IMG/VR virus record: IMGVR_UViG_3300034102_002082
Location: 62,001-126,000 of that record
Origin: a virus
Direction: 5' to 3' (one strand)
DNA length: 64,000 nt
This document shows positions 17,607-26,327 of this stretch, piece by piece; the stretch's first letter is position 1; each line of letters starts with the position of its first letter. Made by a program: the position numbers and the translations under genes. The notes under the pieces are model-generated. The model made no database searches. It was not told the DNA's origin and saw only the letters and a program-made list of their open reading frames with translations.

Positions 17607-18008
17607 TTAAAGGTTTTGAATAGTTCCGGTCAAATGTATTGGTTGTTCTTTTATCCAATCTGTTATCGAATTTGAGTCTTTTGGTTTCCCTCCTCCATTT
17701 ACATTAACGGCTATGGTTACATGCGGAAACGCATTATTTGTTGGTCCTTTATAACCACTAACCTTTACAGCGAATGCCTTATCTGATTTTCCATAATGTG
17801 TTACCAATAAATTTACTGGAGTTCCGACCAAATCTTCTCTGACTAAACCAAATGGATCAATTGTTTGGTGATGTGCGTATATCTTCCAATCAGAAGGAAA
17901 TTTATCTTTGTAATTTTCGATCAATAAATTTTTACTTTTATCGTCGAGCAATACCGCAGAATATCTTGGTGATTGTCCAATTTCTTGTAATATTTTTTTA
18001 AGTTTCAT
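17607..18008 (-). CDS. 2H phosphoesterase-like protein (two HxT motifs)
   Basis: A 133-residue protein with two histidine motifs, HQT at 47-49 (in AHHQTID) and HVT at 96-98 (in FPHVTIAVN), spaced as in the 2H phosphoesterase/LigT superfamily. Such enzymes open 2',3'-cyclic phosphates or ADP-ribose cyclic phosphate in RNA repair. The ATG at 18008 is 1 nt past the polymerase stop and is preferred over one further upstream. Its place between polymerase and clamp ties it to early expression. Substrate unknown. Confidence 0.65.
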   Translation of the reverse strand: MKLKKILQEIGQSPRYSAVLLDDKSKNLLIENYKDKFPSDWKIYAHHQTIDPFGLVREDLVGTPVNLLVTHYGKSDKAFAVKVSGYKGPTNNAFPHVTIAVNVNGGGKPKDSNSITDWIKEQPIHLTGTIQNL

Positions 18009-18009
18009 T

Positions 18010-20628
18010 TTATTCTTCGAAAGTAAAAAATTCCTCGGCATTTGCTAGGTTCTCATTAAAAATTTCCCAATTAAGCGCAGAGTATAAGTTCTCTAATTTC
18101 TTAAACAACTCTTTATCGAATATCTGGTCTTTGTCAACATAATTAGCGATAAAATCTATCACCTCTACCGGATCAGTTCCATCAGACTTGAAACCTATTT
18201 GATCTAGACCATATGGATTGTCCTTTAGATATACCCATTTCATTTTTGCGCCCTCATAAATTGGCTCAACAATATCTCCTAGACCTATGGATTTCAACAT
18301 ATCATTATATGCTAATGTAGCTTTCCCGTTCGCAATTGTTCCTTTTATAAATTTAAATGGTTCTCTACCTTCTACGTCATATATAAATAATGGATTTTTC
18401 TTTGATCTGTATGTCGCTGGTGCGTTCTTTGCTATTTCTACTACCTGTAGTTTACTCATATTCTTCTTGAAATCTATGATAGTGTTATCGATATCTTTCT
18501 TTGGTTTATATGTTAACATCCCAACTATTATATTTTCCATCAACTCTTTAAATTTAATAGGGAAGGATGTTCTGACTATATCTATTCCCTTCGCATCTAA
18601 TTTGTAATCTAGGTCTTTCTGCTTTTCCATATCATATACCTTATGCATTACGTACTTTTTCTTAGCTAACCATATCGCACAACTAGCTATGACATCCTCC
18701 GCAATTTTTATTCTATGTGATTTGGTATTGAAGAACTTTGGCATCATTACATTGTAAAATGAGTTTATCGATGATGCGAACATTGCGCAGGTTTTTATCG
18801 TATGTGCTTTTGCTGCTACGTGATCTTTTGGGTCGATACCTTCATGCACCATTAATGCATAAGCACTTATATAATTACTATCCGTGTCAACATATGTAAC
18901 ATAATCAACGCCAGTCGTATTTACTTTCTTGTTATAAATCGTGTTTACGAAGTTAGCAGTTGTTTTAATTATGTTCTGACCAGAAATAGTTACAGCCTCT
19001 GCGTTTATAAGATTGGAAAATCTCCAAGAATTCAAACCCAAAACTCCGTACAAGCTATTGAGTAGAATTTTTTGTACCATCTGTCTAAGATTGTAAAATT
19101 GTTCGACTTCTTTATTTTTCTCATCCGATGCTTTTTTCCCTAGTTTTTTGAATTCTACACGTTCAGCATACCATTTAACCAATATAGTTTTTAGTAGTCC
19201 ATCTACATTCAATGTATATAATGCGCCATTAGAAGCAATCGCTAAGTTATTATCTTCTACGTAGGAATTAAATTCATCAATTTTCATATCGATAGATTCT
19301 TGATTATTGAATATATCTACATGTACATTTTGTATATTTCCTTTTGCGTATGCATCTGTGCTCCACTTACCAACTTGACCAATCAATGTCTCTGGTGAAA
19401 TATTGAGACTCATAATTGTTGATGGGTATAGAGAATTAATATCGCAACTAAATATCCAATCATATCTTCCAGGTATTGGTTGTTTTACGTAAGCACCCTC
19501 GAAGCCCTTCTCATCATCTTCAGCGTCATCTTCCTCTGGTTCTTCACCCTCGTCATACTCCTTGATATAGGTCGATAATATACTATGTTCTTCCTTCGGT
19601 TTATTCGGTGCGACTAAATTATTTTTTCTTAGATACGTTAACAACGCACCTTCCAATAATCTAGATGATACCTCGAAATCTTCGTACGCAACATGACCGA
19701 CATGAGCAAGAGCCATTGCTAATTCGATGAATCTGTTTACTCTATCAATACCTACTACAAGGAATACGTCATTGATATTATACTCCACGAATTTTTTAAT
19801 ATCTTTTCGTAGCAAATCACCTAAACTCCCCTCATACTTTAACTTTCTAAGTTTTAGTTCTTCGTATGCGACGGTATCTAATCGATAATTCGGCAGTCTT
19901 TTTATACCAACTGTAAATTTCTTGTATAATACTAAATAATCCAATAGGCTGATACCAGCGACTGTTATTTTGCCCGTCTTGTCGTCTCTCCTTACGATAC
20001 CGATTGGTGATAGTTTGTATGCATATGAATCACCTAGAACCTTCTTGATTCTATTGAACATATACGGTATATCGAATCCGTTGGTATTCCACCCACTGAT
20101 AATAGTCGGATTTAGTATCTTGTATCTATTTAGGAAGTCGATGAGCAATTCATTCTCCGTTTTAAACGTAAGAACAATATTATCATCCTCTTCATAACCA
20201 GAAACTTCTCCTGATATATCCAGCACCATACATATATACTTCTTGATCGTATAATCATATAATGCTATAGCCGTTATCGGTTGTTGAGCGATATCAATCT
20301 TTGGGAATCCACCAGCTGTCTCCGTTTCTATATCTAGATATAGAACTCTATGGTTTTTTGATATTTCGTCAGAATCACCATAACAATCGATCAATACTCT
20401 GGTTGCTATTGGTACGTCAGTCTCAAAGTAACCATCGGAACCATAACCAAATCCACTAGTTACCCTATCTAGTTTGTCACCAAACATAGATGTATACTTA
20501 CCATTAGGATTCTTTTTGTATGCGTAAGGTTTGTAATCTGACACAATTAACCCAGCAACGTCATCCCACAAATAAACTTTACTCTGTCTGGTTATCTTGT
20601 TAGTATTTACGTAGATATTTTGATACAT
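18010..20628 (-). CDS. 43: Family B DNA polymerase, gp43-like
   Basis: An 872-residue replicative polymerase with proofreading exonuclease (T4: 898). Exonuclease motifs are LDIETE (98-103), GWNTNGFDIP (181-190) and EYNINDV (284-290). Polymerase motifs are CDINSLYPS (397-405), the KILLNSLYG helix (522-530) and YVDTDS (581-586). An acidic insert (DEGEEPEEDDAEDDE) lies at about 361-375. It is followed by the 2H phosphoesterase, clamp and clamp loader genes and preceded by a 53-codon gene 3 nt away. Confidence 0.97.
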   Translation of the reverse strand: MYQNIYVNTNKITRQSKVYLWDDVAGLIVSDYKPYAYKKNPNGKYTSMFGDKLDRVTSGFGYGSDGYFETDVPIATRVLIDCYGDSDEISKNHRVLYLDIETETAGGFPKIDIAQQPITAIALYDYTIKKYICMVLDISGEVSGYEEDDNIVLTFKTENELLIDFLNRYKILNPTIISGWNTNGFDIPYMFNRIKKVLGDSYAYKLSPIGIVRRDDKTGKITVAGISLLDYLVLYKKFTVGIKRLPNYRLDTVAYEELKLRKLKYEGSLGDLLRKDIKKFVEYNINDVFLVVGIDRVNRFIELAMALAHVGHVAYEDFEVSSRLLEGALLTYLRKNNLVAPNKPKEEHSILSTYIKEYDEGEEPEEDDAEDDEKGFEGAYVKQPIPGRYDWIFSCDINSLYPSTIMSLNISPETLIGQVGKWSTDAYAKGNIQNVHVDIFNNQESIDMKIDEFNSYVEDNNLAIASNGALYTLNVDGLLKTILVKWYAERVEFKKLGKKASDEKNKEVEQFYNLRQMVQKILLNSLYGVLGLNSWRFSNLINAEAVTISGQNIIKTTANFVNTIYNKKVNTTGVDYVTYVDTDSNYISAYALMVHEGIDPKDHVAAKAHTIKTCAMFASSINSFYNVMMPKFFNTKSHRIKIAEDVIASCAIWLAKKKYVMHKVYDMEKQKDLDYKLDAKGIDIVRTSFPIKFKELMENIIVGMLTYKPKKDIDNTIIDFKKNMSKLQVVEIAKNAPATYRSKKNPLFIYDVEGREPFKFIKGTIANGKATLAYNDMLKSIGLGDIVEPIYEGAKMKWVYLKDNPYGLDQIGFKSDGTDPVEVIDFIANYVDKDQIFDKELFKKLENLYSALNWEIFNENLANAEEFFTFEE

Positions 20629-20631
20629 GTT

Positions 20632-20793
20632 TTATAGAGACGAACTGATTACTTCTTCGTATGTGTAAATAGGAAATATTCCAAAAAAATACAAAGTTGT
20701 TATTTTTAACGTTAAAGTGTACGAATTTCCAGTAGTTCTACTTTTAGATAGATACCCAAATTTTCGCGCATATATTATTTTTTTGTAGAGCAT
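20632..20793 (-). CDS. 53-residue basic protein between polymerase and upstream gene
   Basis: A short open frame fills the gap exactly: its ATG follows the upstream stop with one base between (TAA T ATG) and its TAA ends 3 nt before the polymerase ATG. The product starts MLYKKIIYARKFGYLSKS and ends in TYEEVISSSL, with a hydrophobic middle (LKITTLYFFGIFPIY). The tight fit and the junction pattern used by other genes here argue that it is real. Function unknown. Confidence 0.6.
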   Translation of the reverse strand: MLYKKIIYARKFGYLSKSRTTGNSYTLTLKITTLYFFGIFPIYTYEEVISSSL

Positions 20794-20794
20794 A

Positions 20795-21196
20795 TTAATC
20801 CGAGAAGGTGAATTCTATCTGTCTATCTTCTTGCGTATATCCGTTTCTATTTATCGGCGATAAACGATTTATTGAAAATATCTTAGACATGATGATATCG
20901 GCTAACATGTTTGAATCTACGTGTGATATCTTTTGCTTGGAACCATCGGATATAGCCATAGCTATATTTGCTTGGAATACATCAGCGTAACTATCATCGC
21001 CTTTTAATCTATTTACCAATTCGTCGTATGGATTATATCCATTAGAATCTATCACTCCAACTTCACCATCAAAAATGTATCCACATCCACGTAAAAATTC
21101 ACCAAAATTACTAATTACATCATCCAACACTTCTGCCGAAAATGTTTTCGTTGTTTCTGTTCCATAACCATCACATGTAAATTTATATTTTGTCAT
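20795..21196 (-). CDS. Conserved-looking hypothetical protein upstream of polymerase
   Basis: A 133-residue protein beginning MTKYKFTCDGYGTETTKTF and containing EFLRGCGYIFDGEVGVID. It has mixed alpha/beta composition and no recognised motif. An in-frame ATG at 21214 lies between the -35 and -10 boxes of a good promoter, so I chose the ATG at 21196, 6 nt past the -10. It heads the operon leading to polymerase and clamp, so a replication-related or regulatory role is possible. Confidence 0.65.
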   Translation of the reverse strand: MTKYKFTCDGYGTETTKTFSAEVLDDVISNFGEFLRGCGYIFDGEVGVIDSNGYNPYDELVNRLKGDDSYADVFQANIAMAISDGSKQKISHVDSNMLADIIMSKIFSINRLSPINRNGYTQEDRQIEFTFSD

Positions 21197-21202
21197 ATTA
21201 TC

Positions 21203-21230
21203 AATATAGTTCATTAATCACTTTAGTCAA
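21203..21230 (-). promoter_or_regulatory. Promoter heading the polymerase operon
   Basis: TTGACT (21230-21225), 16 nt, TATATT (21208-21203), then 6 nt to the ATG at 21196. The -35 overlaps the downstream edge of the terminator of the preceding gene. Confidence 0.65.
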
Positions 21231-21266
21231 TAAAAAAGACGGATACTTATCTCGTATCCGTCTTTT
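21231..21266 (-). terminator. Rho-independent terminator, leftward
   Basis: Read leftward, AAAAGACGGATAC and GTATCCGTCTTTT form a 13-bp stem with a 7-nt loop, followed by TTATTG. It closes the gene ending at 21274 and precedes the promoter of the polymerase operon. Confidence 0.9.
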
Positions 21267-21273
21267 GTGTATA

Positions 21274-21522
21274 TTACTTTTCTAACAATACCGCTCCGCG
21301 CTTCTTGACTTCTTCTTTTGTATTTTGGTCAACTGGACATTTACAAAATATGATCTTTGGTCTACCGAGTTCTTTCTGTGTTTTGCCTACTTGCGTAATA
21401 ACCCCACGAGAAATAGCTTGGTTGATTTTATATCTCAGTGTAATATTAACCACATCTGGGTTCAATTGCTGTAGCTCATCGATTGTGAATAATGTTGGAA
21501 ATTTTACTGATATGTTTTTCAT
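21274..21522 (-). CDS. Small hypothetical protein, possibly winged-helix-like
   Basis: An 82-residue protein with helical segments (DELQQLNPDVVNITLRYKIN) and a hairpin-like stretch (GVITQVGKTQKELGRPKIIF) reminiscent of winged-helix DNA-binding folds. This is only a pattern impression. It lies directly after rIIB and before a strong terminator. The sequence CTATAAAT directly precedes the ATG. Confidence 0.55.
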   Translation of the reverse strand: MKNISVKFPTLFTIDELQQLNPDVVNITLRYKINQAISRGVITQVGKTQKELGRPKIIFCKCPVDQNTKEEVKKRGAVLLEK

Positions 21523-21524
21523 AT

Positions 21525-22598
21525 TTATAGCTTGTTGTTTTCGTATCCGTTTCTGTATCCGCGCATGTATCGTTTAGAGTCCGAGAATCGGGGAGAGTAA
21601 CCATCGCCTAACTTCTTGTCATGTTGACCATCATCTCTACCGATAAAATAGTCGTCATCGGTAAATGTTAGGTCTTCTGGTGTATAGTCTGCTTGGTTTG
21701 ATTCCTCACAACTGCACCCACAAGAACTATCGCAGCACTCATACTCATCCTCACAGTCTAGATTATCGGAGTCATTCTCATAATCGAAATCTGTCTCTAG
21801 ATCCGGTTTCATCTCCGTTGCATTAGCTGTATACACAACACCATCGAGAATCTTCTGTAGATCCTTGATTTCTCCTATAACTTCATACTTACAAACTCGC
21901 AGCTTAGTACAACCGTGGTCTTCTGGGACACATACAGCATCCGCTGGGTTTACCTTTACAATCATTAATCGATTGTGACCCTCTCGGATTTCTCCTTCAC
22001 CGAAATGTCCATATTGCTTGACGTAAGAAATTGCTCCTACATGAAGACCAGAAGAACAGTGGCGAGCTTTATCTTCGTCAACAGAATTTCTTGGTACTTC
22101 TGGCTTACTTCCAATTGAATTATCGAAAGTTCCGGAATAAATATCCTTATAGTTGTTTTTAACTGCTTTATATGCCAAGAAACAACCATCTTCTGTGATT
22201 GGCATAGACTTATGTTCCAAGAACTTATAAAGCTCTTGTACTGCTCGATATGAAGGATTATTTTGTATGTGCGCAATAAAGTTTAATAGATGTTTAAATT
22301 CAAATCCTTCCTTCATTAGCGACATGATTCTAACGGTAATAGCATTGTCAAGAACTTTTCCTTTATACATGACTACACCATCAACTAATTCAACATCGGA
22401 ATAAGCCGATAGGTATTTCTTAACATTTGCGGTGATATCTAGCAACTTTGGAACAATTTCCCAGTTCCCATTCTTGATAGCTTCCTTAATCTTTGTGAAA
22501 TTTTGGTGGCTTGAATTGATTGGTGGATATAAAGTTCCGTTGTAATAAACGGAAATGCTATTTTCTGTGATTGACGCTGTTGGTTTATTTTGGATCAT
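21525..22598 (-). CDS. rIIB: rIIB-like protein
   Basis: A 357-residue protein resembling T4 rIIB (312). The conserved core is near residues 130-200: EDGCFLAYKAVKNNYKDIYS, GTFDNSIGSKPEVPRNSVDE and CSSGLHVGAISYVKQYG. The C-terminal 90 residues are acidic and Cys-rich (CEDEYECCDSSCGCSC), which T4 rIIB lacks, and could bind metal. It follows rIIA on the same strand with its own promoter. rIIA/rIIB counter host or prophage exclusion in T4; the exact biochemical role is unsettled. Confidence 0.88.
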   Translation of the reverse strand: MIQNKPTASITENSISVYYNGTLYPPINSSHQNFTKIKEAIKNGNWEIVPKLLDITANVKKYLSAYSDVELVDGVVMYKGKVLDNAITVRIMSLMKEGFEFKHLLNFIAHIQNNPSYRAVQELYKFLEHKSMPITEDGCFLAYKAVKNNYKDIYSGTFDNSIGSKPEVPRNSVDEDKARHCSSGLHVGAISYVKQYGHFGEGEIREGHNRLMIVKVNPADAVCVPEDHGCTKLRVCKYEVIGEIKDLQKILDGVVYTANATEMKPDLETDFDYENDSDNLDCEDEYECCDSSCGCSCEESNQADYTPEDLTFTDDDYFIGRDDGQHDKKLGDGYSPRFSDSKRYMRGYRNGYENNKL

Positions 22599-22614
22599 AA
22601 TTTGATTTAGTTAT

Positions 22615-22642
22615 AATATATACTGTTTATGTTGATTGTCAA
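22615..22642 (-). promoter_or_regulatory. Promoter of rIIB
   Basis: TTGACA (22642-22637), 16 nt, TATATT (22620-22615), 16 nt before the ATG. This is one of the best -35/-10 pairs in the leftward block. Confidence 0.65.
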
Positions 22643-22648
22643 GTTAAT

Positions 22649-24817
22649 TTACGCTACGCTCTTGACGAAAGATTTTATTATTTTCTTGTATCTTGGTTCC
22701 GTAACTGTGTCTCTGATATGCCAATATGCATTATCTGGTGTCATCAATATTTCAAATATTGGATACTCTTGGATAATTTTCTGAGCAGCATCCGATACGC
22801 ATTCGTAGGTAGACTTCTTCTCGTCTAATTTTATCATGTGTCTAAACCGTGACGGAATTTTTGTTAGTTTATTTGTATTTTTTTCTCTAATGTCTAATGA
22901 GTTTTTGTAATTAATAAAAAACGATTTTAGTTTACCCTCATTAAAATCAGAAGCATCAACAACCTTCATGGTAGCAACGAGAATAGGATTAATCTTTTCG
23001 TGGTCTTCTTCTATTTTTGTGTGATCTACAAACTTCAAATCGTTTATTTTCTTCTGCATCAATTTGTAAAAAGAATCAAAGAAGTCGTGCCAATTGGCTG
23101 GTATCTTTTTCATATTTTTAGATGGAGTCAATGCATATAGCTTTAGATCGTCACCAGTGATTGATTTGTACTCAGTGAAATAGTCAGATAAATTATGGAT
23201 TCCCATCGACTCATTCTTATGTACAATCTCATTAAATGTCATGTTTACATAAAAATACTCTCCGTTATTTATATCTACATCTTCCGTAGAAGTAAAAATA
23301 CGATTGCTACTATTTATATTCAGTTTCTTCAAGTTCCTGATGTTTTTAGGTCTTGATACTCTAGGAGCAATATTTTTTACCTTTACTACTTTTGGTGGGA
23401 GAGATAAACTAGAAACCAACGTGAACATGGATATATCCAATCCTAGCTGTGAGAATAGGAATTTCCTATAATCATCATCTACGTTACGGAAAACGAATAC
23501 GTTCTTTTGTATCTGTGCGGCAGCTAGATGGTGTTTTAATTTTTTATTCGCTATTTCTGCGCACGGTTCATCGTTTATGAATAGTTCTGTATTTTTCGAA
23601 TAAAAGAATATTTGCGCAAACCCAGAATGGATCTTTTTAATTAGTCTTCCTCTTACCGATACTTCTTCCATATAATTCAGATATTTATCGGCGTGTTCGT
23701 ATCTATTGTATGTCTGATTATTTTTAATGAAAAATCTTTTTATGATTGGTTCAATCTCTTCGTTACACGAAGTAATCTTTTTTCCATCATATTCAAAACC
23801 TACAGCTTTTAGGATAGATTGTAGCTGCCAGTTATAAACACCATCCTTGAATATTTCGGTATACTGCAATCTTGCAGCGTAATAACTAGTCGCAGTTTCT
23901 ATCTGTGCCTTTGCTATTACCGATAGCTCCTTTTTTACCAATTGTAGCTTTTCTTTGATCTTTTTATTTGTTTCTTGATCGTATTGGATTTCTTCTCTGG
24001 AAACGGTTGGCTGTAATTCACCAATATTAAAAGTGATTTCGATTCCGGTGTTAATTAGATCATGCAATTCAGAATCATAAGACAGACCTGATTTATATGA
24101 GTCTAGTGGATATCCGATATTTCCCATTACCAGAAATGATTTATTTGAATCCTTGCGCATCTTCCAGTCACTACCAGTAAATAGATATTCAAAGTTAGTT
24201 AGTAAAAAGTTATTGCACCCGATTACTTTTGGTTTATTTACGAAACGGGAATATACGTTCTTTGCCGTGTCAACAAATCGACCGATGTCTCCCGATTTTA
24301 CCGGAAAGGATACCTGCACACCGTTCTTTTCGTCTGTTTGATCTTCGGCAAACTTAGCCAAGCGTGGCTCACCATCCTCAAGAAACGCCGTATAAATGTA
24401 TTTAACGCCATCAAAATATGAAATTACGGTGAACGTATCACTATAACAGAATGGTGTCTTAGAACCCAAACCAAACGCACCTGTGAAGCTATTTGAGTTG
24501 GTTCTAGTAGATTCAAAGTAATTGCAATAAACTTTATATACTGACTCTTCGGACATTCCGGTACCAAAATCCCGAATATAGAAGAATGGTTCAAGTTCAT
24601 TTGGTAGGTGAACGATGAATGGTTCGGTAGTCCCAGCTTCTGTGTGGGAGTCTGCTGCGTTTGTCGCCAATTCACGAATCGGCGCGGCGATTGGGTCTGG
24701 ATAGATAGTGCTGGATAGCAACTTAAAAGCCTTTGCTGATGCTTTAATTCCGAATTTCCGCTCTTCGGCGATTGCGATTCTGTCTATCGGTTTGCTGGTA
24801 GGTTCTGCGATAATCAT
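22649..24817 (-). CDS. rIIA: rIIA-like protein, GHKL ATPase fold
   Basis: A 722-residue protein matching T4 rIIA (725) in length and N-terminal design. The GHKL ATP-binding motifs are visible: N box PIRELATNAADSHTEAG (46-62), G1 IRDFGTGMS (81-89) and G2 GAFGLGSKTPF (113-123). The remainder is long and poorly conserved. In T4 it works with rIIB, membrane-associated, against Rex exclusion. A TTGACA lies 58 nt upstream of the ATG but with a weak -10. Confidence 0.9.
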   Translation of the reverse strand: MIIAEPTSKPIDRIAIAEERKFGIKASAKAFKLLSSTIYPDPIAAPIRELATNAADSHTEAGTTEPFIVHLPNELEPFFYIRDFGTGMSEESVYKVYCNYFESTRTNSNSFTGAFGLGSKTPFCYSDTFTVISYFDGVKYIYTAFLEDGEPRLAKFAEDQTDEKNGVQVSFPVKSGDIGRFVDTAKNVYSRFVNKPKVIGCNNFLLTNFEYLFTGSDWKMRKDSNKSFLVMGNIGYPLDSYKSGLSYDSELHDLINTGIEITFNIGELQPTVSREEIQYDQETNKKIKEKLQLVKKELSVIAKAQIETATSYYAARLQYTEIFKDGVYNWQLQSILKAVGFEYDGKKITSCNEEIEPIIKRFFIKNNQTYNRYEHADKYLNYMEEVSVRGRLIKKIHSGFAQIFFYSKNTELFINDEPCAEIANKKLKHHLAAAQIQKNVFVFRNVDDDYRKFLFSQLGLDISMFTLVSSLSLPPKVVKVKNIAPRVSRPKNIRNLKKLNINSSNRIFTSTEDVDINNGEYFYVNMTFNEIVHKNESMGIHNLSDYFTEYKSITGDDLKLYALTPSKNMKKIPANWHDFFDSFYKLMQKKINDLKFVDHTKIEEDHEKINPILVATMKVVDASDFNEGKLKSFFINYKNSLDIREKNTNKLTKIPSRFRHMIKLDEKKSTYECVSDAAQKIIQEYPIFEILMTPDNAYWHIRDTVTEPRYKKIIKSFVKSVA

Positions 24818-24888
24818 GTGTTATGTTTGGTTTGAGTTGTTAAACTTCCACTAACCATGCACGAACTATAATATATGTCAAGCGTTTT

Positions 24889-25308
24889 TTACCACGCACC
24901 AATTTCTCTTAGCGTTTCTTCAAATAAAAACCAATCGGTAGAACCATCCCAGCCAGCCTTGTCATCCAAAACTAAATTGAAATAAAATTTACCATTAAAG
25001 TCACACAATTCGGTATTTGGACACTCTGGATTCTCGTTAATGTAATTAAACTTTACATCTTGTGCTTCCATAATAGTTAGTATATCGCGTATTGGTCCAA
25101 TGTGAGATGATGTCCATAAAATTAGACATATATCAGACCTATTTGACAAATCCCTGAGAACTTCAATCGAATTAGGAAAGAAATTTGCCCCATCATTATT
25201 TAAATTGTACTTTCCTTCAATGATGGTGTCGTGTAAATCTATAGCGATATAGATTTTACTCCACCCCCTCTTAATTTTATCCGCAAAAACTTTTTTAACG
25301 TGTTTCAT
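24889..25308 (-). CDS. HAD-superfamily hydrolase
   Basis: A 139-residue protein with HAD motif I AIDLHDT (22-28, Asp24 and a His-Asp in place of the usual DxD layout), motif II LWTSS (65-69) and motif IV LVLDDKAGW (111-119). It has the size of a minimal HAD phosphatase without a large cap. Its start overlaps the end of the CinA-NMNAT gene by 14 nt, suggesting coupled expression. A nucleotide or NMN-type phosphate could be the substrate by context, but this is inference. Confidence 0.7.
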   Translation of the reverse strand: MKHVKKVFADKIKRGWSKIYIAIDLHDTIIEGKYNLNNDGANFFPNSIEVLRDLSNRSDICLILWTSSHIGPIRDILTIMEAQDVKFNYINENPECPNTELCDFNGKFYFNLVLDDKAGWDGSTDWFLFEETLREIGAW

Positions 25309-26320
25309 TTCTTATTTGGCTAGAGGAAATTTTATTGTCGTAATCAATTAAACTAGAATGGAAAATCAGAATCTTTTCGTGCTTTTTATGTTCTTCATCA
25401 GATACCCATTTACAATGTCTACCAAATACCAAGAATTTCACGCTCCCATTAGAACCAAAGTATTTTTTATCTTCGTCTGATATTCTGTCCCACGTATCTA
25501 CCCCACAAACAAAATTTACATTCGTTAGATTTGGATAGTTTTTTGCTAACCATTCATATTTAGAAACAAATGTTCTGTTATATGATAATATAACGTCTTC
25601 TCCAATCTTATCTATCCTAGAATTTACATCATCGAGATTTATCGCTTTCTTATCGAAATTTTTTATGCTTATTTCGAGATAAGTTTTATTTCCCGTGATT
25701 TCTTCCGACAATTTCTTTATTTCTCTATGGGCATCATGTATGGGGTTAAAGCTACCGGGATATACATTTATAGAACTTTCTACAATAAATCTAGCGGGAA
25801 TATACTTAATCTCATATTCAGTAGGAACCAGAACACAACCACTTACTATAATTAGATATGCTAATTTTATCATTTCCTCCGTGTGTCGCAGTATGTCGTG
25901 TTCTTGTGCATGTCTACGATCACCAGTAAATCCACCAACGTAATTGAATTTTATGGATTTGGATATTTCAAAATTGTAACCAGTAATTACGATATTGGCT
26001 AAATTTACTCGCCCCTCTCGTTCATTATTAGCCGCCAAGGAGCAAGCAATACCAATACCGAAATGTCTATTGCCATTTTTACCAAATTCTTGAGATACTA
26101 CGGATAGCTCTTTAGCCGATTCGTAACTGGCGTATTTACTCCAACTATCGACATGGATATATTTATTAAACATATCCATGTCGTTTATGAAGTTTGCGCC
26201 CAAAATGATCGAACTTCTTCCGGAAACGGAGCAAATATTTGATATCGTAATAGTGCCTCCACCAGCAGTAGATATGTGGAAAGTTGCGCCTATTTCTTTT
26301 AGTTGTTCAATCGTGTGCAT
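25295..26320 (-). CDS. Fusion of a CinA/PncC-like domain with an NMN adenylyltransferase-like domain
   Basis: A 341-residue two-domain protein. Residues 1-160 follow the CinA C-terminal/PncC (NMN deamidase) layout: ISTAGGG (16-22) in place of ESCTGG, SVSGRSSIILG (31-41), then FTGDRRHAQ (131-139) in place of FPGDR. Residues 185-341 are a nucleotidyltransferase with NVYPGSFNPIHDAHRE (185-200, the GSFxPxHxxH motif) and ISSSQIR near the end, as in NMNAT/NadD enzymes. NMNAT joins NMN and ATP to give NAD. The next gene upstream is NAMPT, which makes NMN, so the pair forms a salvage route. The Lys of the PncC YSNxxK motif is not clearly present; deamidase activity is uncertain. Confidence 0.75.
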   Translation of the reverse strand: MHTIEQLKEIGATFHISTAGGGTITISNICSVSGRSSIILGANFINDMDMFNKYIHVDSWSKYASYESAKELSVVSQEFGKNGNRHFGIGIACSLAANNEREGRVNLANIVITGYNFEISKSIKFNYVGGFTGDRRHAQEHDILRHTEEMIKLAYLIIVSGCVLVPTEYEIKYIPARFIVESSINVYPGSFNPIHDAHREIKKLSEEITGNKTYLEISIKNFDKKAINLDDVNSRIDKIGEDVILSYNRTFVSKYEWLAKNYPNLTNVNFVCGVDTWDRISDEDKKYFGSNGSVKFLVFGRHCKWVSDEEHKKHEKILIFHSSLIDYDNKISSSQIRNETR

Positions 26321-26327
26321 TGGGTAA

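Noticed and set aside
21197-21214. Upstream ATG (MNYIDN) for the gene before the polymerase operon
   Set aside because: It lies between the -35 and -10 of the promoter, so it would not be in the transcript.
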